A stretch of 64,000 nucleotides of DNA from Lampris incognitus (Eukaryota; Chordata; Actinopteri; Lampriformes; Lampridae): positions 124,501 through 188,500 of the forward strand of contig NC_079211.1 in the NCBI RefSeq assembly GCF_029633865.1. Reading direction: 5' to 3'. Both the position numbers and the translations under genes were made by a program. Below the pieces are notes generated by a model. The model had not been told where the DNA came from. It was given only the letters and a program-made list of their open reading frames with translations, and did not search any database. Each line of letters begins with the position of its first letter. The first letter of the stretch is position 1. Below, in pieces: positions 21,494 through 31,800 of the stretch.

Positions 21494-23399
21494 TAAAGAG
21501 AGTGCACTTCCCCTCCCCCCTCACCGTCCCTATGATTGTGCCATAGATCTCTTTCCCGGGGCCGCCCTTCCCACCGGTCGGTTGTATAACCTCTCCGTCC
21601 CAGAGAAGGAGGCTATGCGCAATTATATCACAGAGTCCCTGGCCTCAGGAATCATAAGGCCCTCGTCTTCCCCGGTGGCGGCGGGCTTCTTTTTTGTGGC
21701 AAAGAAGGAGGGCAGCCTGAGGCCGTGCATAGATTATCGAATGTTAAATAATATCACGGTGAAAAATAAATACCCACTCCCCCTTATGAGTTCCACGTTC
21801 GAGCCACTCACTCACGCCACGGTGTTCACGAAGCTGGACCCGCGCAGCGCGTACCACCTGGTGCGCATCCGGGAAGGGGATGAATGGAAGACGGCCTTCA
21901 ACACCCACCTAGGGCATTTCGAGTACCTCGTTATGCCCTTCGGCCTCACCAACGCCCCGGCCGTCTTCCAGGCATTGGTCAACGACGTGCTCCGGGACAT
22001 GCTGAACACGTTCGCGGTGGTGTACCTGGATGACATACTCGTGTTCTCCAGGACTGAGGAGGAACACCACCAGCATGTCCGCCTGGTCCTCCAACGGCTG
22101 CTGGAGAACAGGCTCTTCGTGAAAGCCGAGAAGTGCGTGTTCCACTCCGCCTCCGTGGAGTTCCTTGGCCACATCGTGGAGAAGGGGCTCGTCCGCACTG
22201 ACCCCAGGAAGACCCGAGCGGTGGAGGAGTGGGCACGGCCCACCAACAGGACGCAACTCCAGCGCTTCCTGGGGTTTGCAAACTTCTACCGGCGCTTCAT
22301 CAGGGGGTTCAGCCGTGTGGCCGCCCCCCTCACTGCACTCACCTCCAACCTCCGCCCCTTCTCCTGGACCTCGGAGGCGGAAGCCGCCTTCTTGGCCCTG
22401 AAGAGGCTGTTCACAACGGCTCCGGTGCTCGCCCACCCGGACCCGTGCAGACAGTTCATCGTGGAGGTGGACGCATCGGACACGGGCATCGGAGCCGTCC
22501 TCTCCCAGCGGTCGGAGCAGGACCGGAAGATCCACCCGTGCGCCTTCTCCCGGCGTTTCAGTCCTGCGGAGAAGAATTATGACATCGGCAACAGGGAGTT
22601 GCTGGCCGTCCACGCCGCCCTAGAGGAGTGGAGACACTGGCTGGAGGGAGCAGGGCAGCCGTTCATCGTATGGTCCGATCACAAAAACCTGACCTACGTA
22701 CGGACGGCTAAGAGGCTCAACCCCAGGCAGGCGCGCTGGGCTCTCTTCTTCAGCCGGTTCGACTTCACCCTCACCTACCGCCCGGGCACCAAGAACGTCA
22801 GGGCAGACGCCCTCTCCCGTCTGTTCCCCGAGGGGTCCCCTGACGCCCCAGACACCATCCTTCCCCCGGCCCGGGTGGTGGGCGCCGTCACCTGGGCCAT
22901 CGAATCAGTGGTGAGAAGGGCCCAGCGCGCCCATCCCGACCCAGGCAATGGACCCCGGAACCGGCTATTTGTGCCTCCCTCTGTCCGGCCCCAGGTGCTG
23001 GAGTGGGGCCACTCCAGCCATCTTGCCTGCCACCCCGGTGTCTACCGAACGGCGGCCTTCATCCGCAGGGGTTTCTGGTGGCCCACCATGGAGGCAGACA
23101 CCAGAGAGTTCGTGGCAGCCTGCACCACCTGCGCCCGCAGCAAGGCTCTCCATCGCCCTCCAGCAGGTCTCCTGCGCCCCCTTCCTGTCCCCGGCCGACC
23201 TTGGTCCCACATTGCCTTGGACTTTGTAACTGGCCTCCCCATGTCCCAAGGCAATGACACCATCCTGACCATTGTCGACCGGTTTTCCAAGGCCGTCCAT
23301 TTTGTTGCCCTCACCAAACTCCCCTCTGCAGCCGAGACGGCGGACCTTCTCGTCTCCCACGTCGTCCGACCTCATGGGATTCCCCTGGACATTCTCTGA
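21294..23399 (+). pseudogene. Gypsy-B RT-RNase H-integrase N-part (broken pol)
   Basis: 701 open codons. RT has [13 protein letters not shown] at ~241, preceded by [15 protein letters not shown] and [13 protein letters not shown]. RNase H has [16 protein letters not shown] and [21 protein letters not shown] follows. The integrase zinc module (HLACHPG…CTTCARSK) and the first catalytic Asp (IALDFVTGL) are present. The frame stops at 23399, just before the second catalytic Asp motif, which lies in the next frame (SDRGPQF). A two-base loss near 23393 explains this. Pol cannot be made from this copy as one chain. Confidence 0.9.
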
Positions 23400-24050
23400 C
23401 CGTGGTCCCCAGTTCACTTCGAAGGTATGGCAGGCCTTCTGTAAGGGGATTGGGGCCACGGTCAGCCTCTCCTCCGGGTATCACCCCCAGACCAATGGGC
23501 AGGCAGAGCGGGCCAATCAAGCCCTGGAGGCGGCTTTGCGTTGCGTTACCACCAGCAACCCCGCCTCCTGGAGCAAGTACCTGCCCTGGGTGGAGTACTC
23601 GCTCAACTCCATGGAGAGTTCGGCTACCGGTTTGTCCCCCTTCGAGTGTTCCCTGGGCTATCAACCCCCTCTGTTCCCCCATCAGGAGTTGGAGGTAGCG
23701 GTCCCGTCCACGAGGGCCCATCTCCGCCGATGCCGGCGCGTTTGGAAGACCGCCCGGGCCGCTATGTTGCGAGCTACAGAGCGGGCCCGGCGCAGCGCCA
23801 ACCGGCGGAGAGTGCCGGCCCCAGCTTATCGACCTGGCCAGAGGGTATGGCTCCTGGCCCGGGACCTGCCCCTCCCTACCCTCAACCGGAAGCTGGCTCC
23901 CCGCTACGTCGGTCCCTACACCATCGACCGCATCGTCAACCCTTCGGCGGTGCGTCTCCATCTCCCTACCTCACTCAAGATCCATCCCGTCTTCCATGTC
24001 TCGCGCCTCAAACTGGTAGCCACCAGCCCCCTGTCCAAGCTCCCCCACCC
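23395..24050 (+). pseudogene. Gypsy-B integrase core C-part
   Basis: It continues the integrase in a new frame: [13 protein letters not shown] (second Asp), [12 protein letters not shown] (catalytic Glu), then the GPY/F-type region [18 protein letters not shown] and the FHVSRLK motif. The frame is lost again near 24050 within a C-rich stretch, after which the chromodomain lies in another frame. Confidence 0.85.
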
Positions 24051-24054
24051 CCCA

Positions 24055-24240
24055 GGGTCCTCGACGGTGGTGACATGGTCTGGGATGTCGACCGGCTGCT
24101 CGCCGTACGCCGCCGGGGGCGTGGGTACCAATACCTGGTGGACTGGGTTGGCTATGGGCCCGAGGACCGCAGCTGGGTTCCCCGGTCCTACCTGGCCGAC
24201 CCCGCACTCCTGGAGTTCTATCGGGCCCACCCCAACGCCA
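24055..24240 (+). pseudogene. Gypsy-B integrase chromodomain
   Basis: This frame reads [20 protein letters not shown] followed by [14 protein letters not shown], a chromodomain of the kind found at the end of chromovirus integrases, where it guides integration to particular chromatin. It is separated from the integrase core by a frameshift. A polypurine tract (GTAGGAGGGGGGGTCC) follows at 24264-24281. Confidence 0.85.
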
Positions 24241-24281
24241 TCGGACGGTCGCCCGGTGTCTCCCGTAGGAGGGGGGGGTCC

Positions 24282-25040
24282 TGTTGTGGTTACACCGCCC
24301 CGAGCTGCCTCCCCGGCACGTTCAAGCCACTCCCCCAGCTCGGACGTGCCGGAAACATCCGAGCGCTCGGCTCGCGCTCTGAGGAGACGAGCGCTGCACT
24401 GCACCAGGTGTCTGCCATCATCCATCAGGCGCACCTGCGGCAATCGGGCAGCCTTCTACAAGAAGCCTCCCAGAACGTCTCTCAGTGCTTCGACGTACTG
24501 AACCCTGCGGTAAAGCTCTGACAAGCCCTCCAGCGTTCCTTGCATTCTGTTTATTCCCCAGTGTCTTATCTTCGTGTCTCTGTTTCCTCCCAAGACTCTC
24601 CCTCCGCGACTTCCGCGTCCCCAGCGACCTTCACGTTTCTCCCCGGACCTCCCCTGCGATCCCCCCCCCCCCCTTGTCCCTCTACTTGGACCCCTCCTTT
24701 CGGCCTCGACTTCCCGGATCTCGGGCCCGGACTTTCTCGGACAACCCCTCTTGGATCACGGACTGGACTTTCTTGCCAGGTGCACGCACATTATTTCAAC
24801 ATCTGGTCATTTACATACCGCACCACACAGGCTAAAAACACTCACACATAGTTATACACGCAAACCACGGGATACCACACAGTTTATTCACACATCCCAC
24901 TAACAGAACGTTTTTTTTTTTCACCATACATTCCCCTCCCACAATAAAACCCCCCTTTGTGGATTTTGAAGTCATCCTGTGTCTGTCTGTCTGTCTTGGG
25001 TTTCGCCACACGGGTCGGGTTCTGGTGCGCGAGCATAACA
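24282..25040 (+). repeat. Gypsy-B 3' LTR
   Basis: 759 bp, same ends as the 5' LTR. Differences include a ~15-bp deletion near 24613, a longer C run near 24661-24673 and scattered substitutions. The GCTTCGACGTACT block is conserved at 24488-24500. Confidence 0.92.
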
Positions 25041-26060
25041 GTGTGCTCATATAGGTGTGCAAGATAAGACAATGTTACATTTAAGACCAGTGAAGTCTGT
25101 CTGAGTGTTCGTCCGTACTGACGACATAACATTTGTTTGTTTTTATTACTACTTTTGCTAACATCACCATCCACTTCGACCACACGTATGGAACGGATGC
25201 CAGATTTGTTCTCCACTTGTTAACGCATGCACACACACACGCTGTCACATTTCCCACTGCACATTGGGTGAAATGCTGTGAATGTAAGGACGCTATGGCA
25301 ACAGCCATCAAACGTGGTGCAGGCTTTGTTGATAGGATGTATAAACGTGTCTTAAAGGGTTTACCACCTAACACGCTTTTATGTGCCGTTTGCCAGTGTC
25401 GTGTTAAGGCAGAAAAGAATAACATGTTTCCAAGCTGTTGACATTTGTTTGCTATAAATGTCGAGTTATTTGCAACACAATTTACAACTTAGTCAAGTCA
25501 AAACAAAAAGGGGAAACAAAGTCAACTTTGCATAGCCAAACTTGAATGTCCCCCACATTTCCAAAGGGACAGAGCCAGCAGAGGGCGGTGGGTTTGTCAA
25601 TCACAAATTCAGTTTCAACGTGTTTTAGGGAATTAAATCGGAGTAGTTACTTCCCTCTTTCTGCCCATTTAAAATATGCATTTCATGCTGGCACTCAGTG
25701 ATCCCGACCGCAACGCTGCACCTTTCAAAAGAACCCTTTAAGTGTATTTCAAGTTCACGTACTGAAAGTGAAAATGAGTTAAACACTCAAGTGTGCACAT
25801 AGTTGTACTAGAACATTTTACTGAACAGCAAGCAGTACATCAGTGTGAGAGAACTGACAAAGACTTTCACAAATCAAGTCTTTTACCCCCACACTAAAGC
25901 AGATGCACCAGAGGCTTGAATCTGCATCACAGCAACACAAATGCCCTTATCCACTTTGTTTAAATGCTTTGAAACAAAGAACCTTATTAGCATCACTTTC
26001 TGCTCCTGAGCCGTGGACTGCTTTGGACCCCTGCACTAACAAGTGTGTACACACACACAC
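25041..26060. other. Unassigned region with a Cys-rich coding-like block
   Basis: No recognised repeat. On the plus strand 25251-25441 stays open and protein-like, with WVKCCECKDAMATAIKRG, FVDRMYKRVLKGLPPNTLL and CAVCQCRVKAEKNN, ending TGA at 25439-25441. Two Cys clusters (CCEC, CAVCQC) could bind a metal. No start or splice acceptor fits clearly, so it may be an exon scrap. The remainder (25441-26060) shows nothing supportable. Confidence 0.35.
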
Positions 26061-26065
26061 ACATC

Positions 26066-26240
26066 AGCAGCAGCAGTCACTCGGGGTCGAGTATGACTGT
26101 CCCCCTTCTTGGTCCTTGTGGGTCTTCAGGTGGGCGAAGAGGCCGATCCTGGAGCCGCATATTTTGGTGCAGTGTGGGCAGGAGTGGGTGGTGGTAGTCG
26201 TGTTAGCTGATCGAGGCTTCAATATCAAGGACAGTGAAAA
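26066..26240 (-). mobile_element. LINE ORF C-terminal C2H2-finger fragment
   Basis: The minus strand reads CPHCTKICGSRIGLFAHLKT then H, a C2H2-like finger (CX2C…HX3-4H). The 'GSRIGL…HLRTH' signature recurs at the C-terminus of several fish LINE polyproteins, from memory. Only this tail and ~60 bp of flank remain. Confidence 0.55.
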
Positions 26241-26404
26241 CATGACACAATATGATCTTGTAGAAACTGATTTAATAAAAATGTAATTTGCAAGTACAAC
26301 GTGCAGATTTTGGGTAGTTGAATTTGAAATTGAACTGAATTTTTCCAGCATTAAATGTAAACATGTCTGAGTAAACATCTTCACAAAGTACAACAAAAAG
26401 GTTA

Positions 26405-27680
26405 CAACTTATGCTTTTTATTGACTTCAGCTCTGCTTTCAATACACCCCCCCCCCCATAAACTGGCACACAAACTCAGCAACCTAGGATTACCCACCTC
26501 ACTCTGTTGATGGATCATGGACTTTCTCACTCACAGACCACACAATGTCAGGATAGGAAACCATACATCTTCAACCCTCATCCTGAACACAGGTGTACCG
26601 CAGGGTTGTGTGCTCAGTCCAACCCTCTTCACCCTTTTCACCCACGATTGTACCCCCATCCACTCCTCCAACACTATAATGAAGTTTGCTGATGACACCA
26701 CTAGTGGGGCTCATAACCAACAATGAGGAGACACACTACAGAGAGGAGGTCCAACATCTGGCTTGGTGGTGTTCAGACAATAACCTGGTCCTGAACACCA
26801 GTAAAACAAAGGAGATCATTGTGGACTTTAGGAGATCCAGGAAGACCACCCCACTCCCACTGCACATAAACGGTGAAGAGGTGCATATTGTGGATAACAT
26901 CAAGTTCCTGGGAATCCACATAACCAAAGAACTCACATGGTCACTCAACACCTCCCACCTGGTGAAGAAAGCACAACAGAGGCTCTTCTTCCTCAGGAAG
27001 TTTAAACAAGCCGGTCTCCCCTCTCAGCTGCTGGTCAACTTTTACAGAAGTACAATAGAAAGCATCCTCTGTCAATGTGTCACAGTGTGGTATGCCAGCT
27101 GCACAGCAGAGAACAGGAAGGACTTGGCCCGGGTGGTAAAGACAGCACAGAGGATTGTGGGAGCTGTGCTCCCAGACCTGGATGCTGTGTATGCTGGCTG
27201 CCTACAGAGGAAAGCCAGCAACATCAGCAAAGACGCAAGACGCCCAGGTCACTGTCTGTGTGTTCCCTTGCCATCGGGGAAAAGATACTGCACCATCAAA
27301 ACCCCGACTAACAGGCTGAGGAACAGCTTCTTCCTCAGAGCTGTAGCCTCCATCACCCCCCCCCCACACACACACACACACCTGCCTATAGCTGCTGAGG
27401 ACTAACTGCTACTAAAGCCGCTGCAACATGAACAACTACGTGCAATAACCTCATGCACTATTTTGAACTTTAAAAGCTGCTATCTTTTATTGTCTCATCA
27501 TCATTTTTGCTACCTCAATTATTTTTACTGCCTCACTTATTTATACTAAATGTTGCTTGTCCTTGTTTTTTTTTTTTTAATCATTTACCTTGTTTAGTGT
27601 TGCTGGTCTGAGAGTCACCAAACGAAATTTCGTTGTGTGTACACAATGACAATAAAGTATCTTATCTTATCTTATCTCAA
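26405..27680 (+). mobile_element. Rex1/Babar-type LINE, 5'-truncated
   Basis: Non-LTR retrotransposon 3' half. It begins in the RT (LLIDFSSAFNT-like text near 26410), has [19 protein letters not shown] and the catalytic FADDTT near 26690, then the thumb and C-terminal region. A 3' UTR with an AATAAAGTATCTTATCTTATC tail ends near 27678. A C run near 26446 and a frameshift at ~26700 break the frame. Its flanks (26290-26400 and 27690-27830) resemble each other. Confidence 0.85.
26686..27405 (+). pseudogene. Rex1/Babar LINE RT thumb and C-terminus
   Basis: 239 open codons with WCSDNNLVLNTSKTKEIIVD, IKFLGIHITKELTWS, KAQQRLFFLRKFKQAGL and STIESILCQCVTVWY. This is the region after the RT active site in Rex1/Babar elements. 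The upstream active-site part lies in a different frame (stop at 26724), so the protein is not complete. Confidence 0.8.
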
Positions 27681-27689
27681 CATATCAAC

Positions 27690-28079
27690 CACATATATGA
27701 AAAATATAACTATGTGCAAAAGATTGTTGGAGTGAAGCAAAACTGAATTTTTCAAGTATCAAATGTAAACCTTGTCTAAGCAAAGTAAACATCTTAAAGT
27801 GCAACAAAAATATAAAAAATATGAAAAATACTGCATTCAAAAGAATTAACAATAGGCCTGTAACAATAATTGGTGTGCTTCACAGTTAAGACAAAGACTT
27901 CATTTTCACATTTCAGCAGCTAAAACCAGAGAATTTATATATTTTTTTCTCTTATAAACACTTAAAATATTAAGCATCTACAAAAATAGTTGCAGTTTTT
28001 GAACAGTTCATATACTTTATACATCTTTTATATACAGCAACATCCAGACTACATGGCTGTGCAAGTCAGCTTACAGTGC
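27690..28079. other. AT-rich unassigned flank
   Basis: AT-rich sequence, partly a diverged copy of 26290-26400 (both have ACTGAATTTTTC…AAATGTAAAC…AAACATCTT words). Read on the minus strand it follows the coding-like block at 28080-28265 and may be its 3' untranslated region. No gene. Confidence 0.4.
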
Positions 28080-28265
28080 TTATAGTAATTGTGGTGTGTT
28101 CTCTGAGTAATATTTGGCTACAAGCTCTGGAAGGCAAACTTTCACAAAGAACTTTTGTGCTTTCTGTAGGCATAGATCCCAGAATTCCTGGTCTGGAAAG
28201 ACACATACTACAACTAAGCCCTTCAGAGTCCAAACAGCAAGCCTCCACTTTGAATAACAGAGCAC
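28080..28265 (-). other. Coding-like C-terminal fragment, unidentified
   Basis: A minus-strand open stretch ending TAA at 28080 contains LVVVCVFPDQEFWDLCLQKA and QKFFVKVCLPELVAKYYSE. The composition is strongly protein-like and the 'FW…KA..FF…LPEL' pattern resembles C-termini of uncharacterised fish proteins that travel with transposons, from memory. Upstream sequence is shifted in frame. Most likely a broken transposon gene. Confidence 0.4.
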
Positions 28266-28379
28266 CTACGTGGGTACATGTCTGCTACTCCTGCCATACA
28301 TGTGCAGTGTGCATACTCCACCTTTCCACTGCAGCTGACGATCACCCAGGGCTTTAAAGGTGGTTCATTAAGTCGCATA

Positions 28380-28592
28380 GAGTGCATAACCTGGATTTGG
28401 ACAAATGTGAATAATGTAATGTTAATGTATTTGTTGTTGTGGTGTTTTGTACTGATCAACCCGTCTGTCTGTAACTCAGTGTTGTATTGCATTGTTTATG
28501 TTAGTTCCAGGACAGGTCTCTCTTGAAAATGAGACCCCGTCATCTCAACAAGATTACCCGTATAAATAAATGTTAAATTAAAAAAAAAAAAA
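28380..28592 (+). mobile_element. LINE-type 3' tail with poly(A)
   Basis: The text TTCCAGGACAGGTCTCTCTT then GAAAATGAGACC…CATCTCAACAAGATTACCC…AAATAAATGTTAAATT and an A run is the familiar 3' end of a fish non-LTR element. Only the untranslated tail is present. Confidence 0.55.
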
Positions 28593-28610
28593 ATGTTGTG
28601 ACCTAAATAT

Positions 28611-29062
28611 ACTACTACTACTTTCGGCTGCTTCCGTTAGGGGTCGCCACAGCGCATAATCCGTTCCCATTTCTTCCTGTCTTCTGCATCTTCCTCTTTC
28701 ACACCAGCCACCTGCATGTCCTCCCTCACCACATCCATAAACCTCCTCTTTGGCCTTCCTCTCTTCCTCTTTCCTGGCAGCTCCATATTCAGCATCCTTC
28801 TCCCAATATACCCAGCATCTCTCCTCCACACATGTCCAAGCCATCTCAATCTTGCCCCTCTTGCTTTGTCTCTAAACCGTCCAACTTGAGCAGTCCCTCT
28901 AATATAATAATTCCTAATCCTGTCCTTCTTGGTCACTCCCAGTGAAAATCTTATCATCTTCAACTCTGCCACCTCCAGCTCCACCTCCTGTCTTTTCGCC
29001 AGTGCCACTGTCTCCAAACCATATAACATAACTGGTCTCACAACCAACTCCACCTGCCCCTT
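28611..29062 (-). mobile_element. RTE-type LINE C-terminal fragment
   Basis: Minus-strand open frame (28637-29053) with VRPVMLYGLETVALAKRQE, LRWLGHVWRRDAGYIGRRML, PGKRKRGRPKRRFMD and MRCGDP at the end, the conserved thumb/C-terminus of RTE elements common in fish. The frame is intact here, but the active-site RT and endonuclease are missing. It abuts the L2 copy at ~29063. Confidence 0.85.
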
Positions 29063-29066
29063 GGCT

Positions 29067-30367
29067 GTCCAACTCAGTACGTACTGACAGACGGAGCCTA
29101 AGAGTGGCAGAGCGCAAATGGAGAAAAGACAAACTCCCAGAGGACCTTCTCAACTCCCAATCTCTTCTTTCCAATTTCTCCTCCTCCCTTTCTGCTGCTA
29201 AGGCTGCCTTCTATTGCTCTAAAATCCTATGCTCTGCCTCTAATCCTAAGAAACTCTTTGAAACCTTCTCTACACTTCTTCAACACCTCCTCCTCCTACT
29301 TCCTCCCTTCTTCCTGATGACTTCGCTAACTTCTTTGACAAGAAGGTAAACAACATCAGATCCTCCTTTTCTCACCACCTGGTTAGTGCTGCTTGCACTA
29401 TCCCACCCTCTGCACCCTCCCTCACCTCTCCACATCCCACCCTATCCCACCTCGCTCCCCTCTCCCCCGACGAGGTCCTCAGCCTCATCACATCCAGTCG
29501 CCCCACCACCTGCTCCCTTGACCCAGTCCCCTCCCCTCTTCTTCAGTCTATAGCACCTGACCTCCTTCCCATTCTAACCCACCTCATCAACACCTCCCTC
29601 TAGGCAGGATGCATTCCATCTGCCTTCAAGACTGCTAGAGTCACCCCCCTTCTCAAGAAGCCATCACTTAACCCCTCTGATGTCTAAAACAACAGACTGG
29701 TTTCCCTTCTTCTCTTTCTATCCAAAACTTTCCAACGTGCTGTCTTTAATCAACTTTCTTTGTACCTCAACCAAAACAACCTCTTGGACCCCAACCAGTC
29801 TGGGTTCAAGGTGGGTACTCGACAGAGACGGCCTTCCTTGCAGTGACAGAATCATTGCACTCTGCGAGAGCAAACTCTCTCTCCTCTGTCCTGATACTCC
29901 TGGACCTTTCAGCTGCGTTCAACACAGTGAATCATTTGATCCTCCTCTCTACCCTCGAGGGGCTGGGTGTCACAGGCTTTGCACTCTAAATGTTTGCATC
30001 CTACCCGACGGATCACTCCTACCAGGGGACATGGAGGGGATCTGTGTCGGAGCCTCGCAGAATGACTACAGGCATTCCACAGGGTTCGGTTCTGGGTCGT
30101 CTCCTGTTCTCGCTGTACACGACATCACTGGGTTCTGTTATTCGCTCGCATGACTTCTCTTACCATTGTTATGCCGATGACACCCAGCTGATCTTGTACT
30201 TTCCTCCCTCTGACACACAAGTAGAGACACGCATCACTGCGTGCTTGACTGACATCTCTGAGTGGACGGCGACCCACCACCTGAAGCTCAATCTGGACAA
30301 GACAGAGCTGATGTTCCTCCCCGGGAAAGGTTGCCCGCAATGAGACCTGGCCATCACCATTGAAAAC
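29067..30367 (+). mobile_element. L2 LINE, piece 1 (RNA-binding/RT region)
   Basis: First of four pieces of one L2-clade LINE. The translation, over several frames, shows VAERKWRKDKLPEDLL, NPKKLFETFSTLL, GIPQGSVLGRLLFSLY and the RT active site FSYHCYADDTQLILYF (near 30165-30200), then HHLKLNLDKTELMFLPGK. Stops and frameshifts are frequent. It continues at 30899 beyond a 531-bp insert; TTGAAAAC (30360-30367) is duplicated at 30899-30906. Confidence 0.88.
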
Positions 30368-30898
30368 CAGACCGGTTGCCTCCTCTTTACATGTGTATGG
30401 ACACGCTTCTGCAAGTCACTTACGTATACGTGTTCATTGACACGTATCTCACAGATGTCGCTAGGGGCGCCCTGTAGCCTACTCGGTCTGTCATGACCAT
30501 GGTCATGACGCAATAGAATGTCAAAAATATTGAACAAAGATGGCGGAGCGAATGTTCCTGACTGCTGTCTTTGCCAACTTCTCCCAGAAAGTACAGCTGT
30601 TTAACCTCTTCAGTGACGTCTCTCACTGCTTTAGAGTGACATACACGCTCCCAATGTCCCTTTTTATGACAGTTGTTGCACTTACTGTTCATTGCAGGAC
30701 ACTTCCGCTCATCGGTGTGCTGGGTCTTGCCGCACCTCCCGCATTCATCTACTATGTTGGTTGCAGGACTGCTGCCACCATGACGCTGTCCGCCCTTTTT
30801 CTTGCGGCCCCAGTGGCAACTAATACGTGTCCATATACACGTATTTCGGTCTCGCAAAAACGTGTCCTCTGACACGTACGTATTGTGATGTAGTGTAG
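30368..30898 (-). mobile_element. 531-bp insert with zinc-knuckle frame and ACGTGT hairpins
   Basis: It interrupts the L2 cleanly with an 8-bp target duplication (TTGAAAAC). The minus strand is open over most of the insert and encodes a Gag-like Cys/His region, DECGRCGKTQHTDERKCP then CNNCHKKGHWERVCHSK (CX2CX4HX4C). Both ends carry short palindromes with ACGTGT/ACACGT arms at 30428-30445, 30824-30843 and 30860-30877. No long terminal inverted repeats or poly(A) are visible, so neither a standard hAT nor a LINE copy fits. Family not recognised. Confidence 0.7.
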
Positions 30899-31360
30899 TT
30901 GAAAACACCTTGGTGATGCCAACTCGGTGTGTGAGGAATCTGGGTGTGATCCTGGATGATCAACTATCGTTTGCTGCAAACGTTGCATCGGTTGCTCTGT
31001 CCTGCAGATTTCTCCTCTATAACACCAGGAGGATTGACCCATTCCTCACCGACGAAACAGCATGGCGACTTCCTCCTTGCTGGCACCCCGGCGTCGGCCA
31101 TCAGACCTCTGGAGCTTGTTCAGAAATCTGCGGCTCGTCTGGTATTCAACTGCCCTAAGTTCTCCCACACAACTCCCTTTCTCATGTCCCTACACTGGCT
31201 CTGAGTAGCTGCTCGCATCCAGTTTAAGACTCTGGTGCTAGCCTAAAGGGCAGTGAAAGGAACAGCTCCTTACTATTTCCAGGCCATGGTCAAGCCCTAC
31301 TCCCCCAAGCCCTACACCCCTGCCCGACCACTTCGCTCTGCTGCCTCGGGACGCCTGGTT
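30899..31360 (+). mobile_element. L2 LINE, piece 2 (thumb)
   Basis: Resumes the L2 frame with RCVRNLGVILDDQLSFAANV, SCRFLLYNTRRIDPFLTDE, SAARLVFNCPKFSHTTPFL and MSLHWL, then the ACTACTCCC…CTACACCCCTGCCCGACCAC region. It is cut at 31360 by the L1-type LINE. CTCGGGACGCCTGGTT at 31345-31360 is repeated at 44993-45008. Confidence 0.88.
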
Positions 31361-31508
31361 TTTTTTAAGCAATATATTTATTGAATTTTGTTTGCAAATT
31401 ACATCAAAACAAGTAATAGCACAGTACAGCAAACATTTTCACCCTACCCCCCCATAACCCCGTCCCTATAACAAGTAATACAATTCAAAGCAGGGTTAAA
31501 GAAGATAA

Positions 31509-31748
31509 TGTGGTGGACACGTATTGGGGACAGAATTCAACCCAGGAACTAAGGGTTAAGTCATGGTTGCCCTGGCAGGTTAACGCAGGGTTAAGTTATG
31601 GTCGTCCAGCCAGTTTTCTGATTATTCTTGCCACCTCCGCTCAGTCGAGCTGTGGTTTGGTTGCTCTCTGATTTACCGTGGATTAAAGAAAGTTGCCTAC
31701 ACGGCTAAAGTGTGAACCTACGGTCTTCTCCGTTCCTTCGGCTCTACA
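31509..31748 (+). repeat. Gypsy-C 5' LTR
   Basis: 240 bp, TGTGGTGGACACG…CGGCTCTACA. Identical by eye to the 3' LTR. Confidence 0.95.
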
Positions 31749-31749
31749 C

Positions 31750-31766
31750 TGGTGACCCCGACGTCG
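31750..31766 (+). other. Gypsy-C primer-binding site (tRNA-Trp type)
   Basis: One base after the LTR the sequence TGGTGACCCCGACGTCG matches 15 bases of the complement of the vertebrate tRNA-Trp 3' end (…ACGTCGGGGTCACCA). This is the primer type used by CsRn1-group elements. Confidence 0.85.
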
Positions 31767-31800
31767 GTTTTCGGATAAGTTTTCTGAAACCACACACATT

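Larger units (their letters stand above)
19028..25040 (+). mobile_element. Gypsy-B: sushi-like chromovirus, decayed
   Basis: 6,013-bp Ty3/Gypsy element with both LTRs, gag, pol and a chromodomain integrase. LTRs (773 and 759 bp) differ at several percent of sites plus an indel near 19370/24613, so it is much older than Gypsy-A. No matching target duplication was found: the 5 bp outside the left end are CTCGT and outside the right GTGTG. Coding is broken in at least three places (near 21285, 23393 and 24050). A truncated relative lies at 53240-55300. Assignment to the sushi group rests on the chromodomain, the motifs and the absence of a tRNA primer site. Confidence 0.92.

Noticed and set aside
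30368..30898. hAT transposon, because of the 8-bp target duplication
   Set aside because: The ends (CAGACC… and …GTGTAG) are not inverted repeats and no transposase is present.
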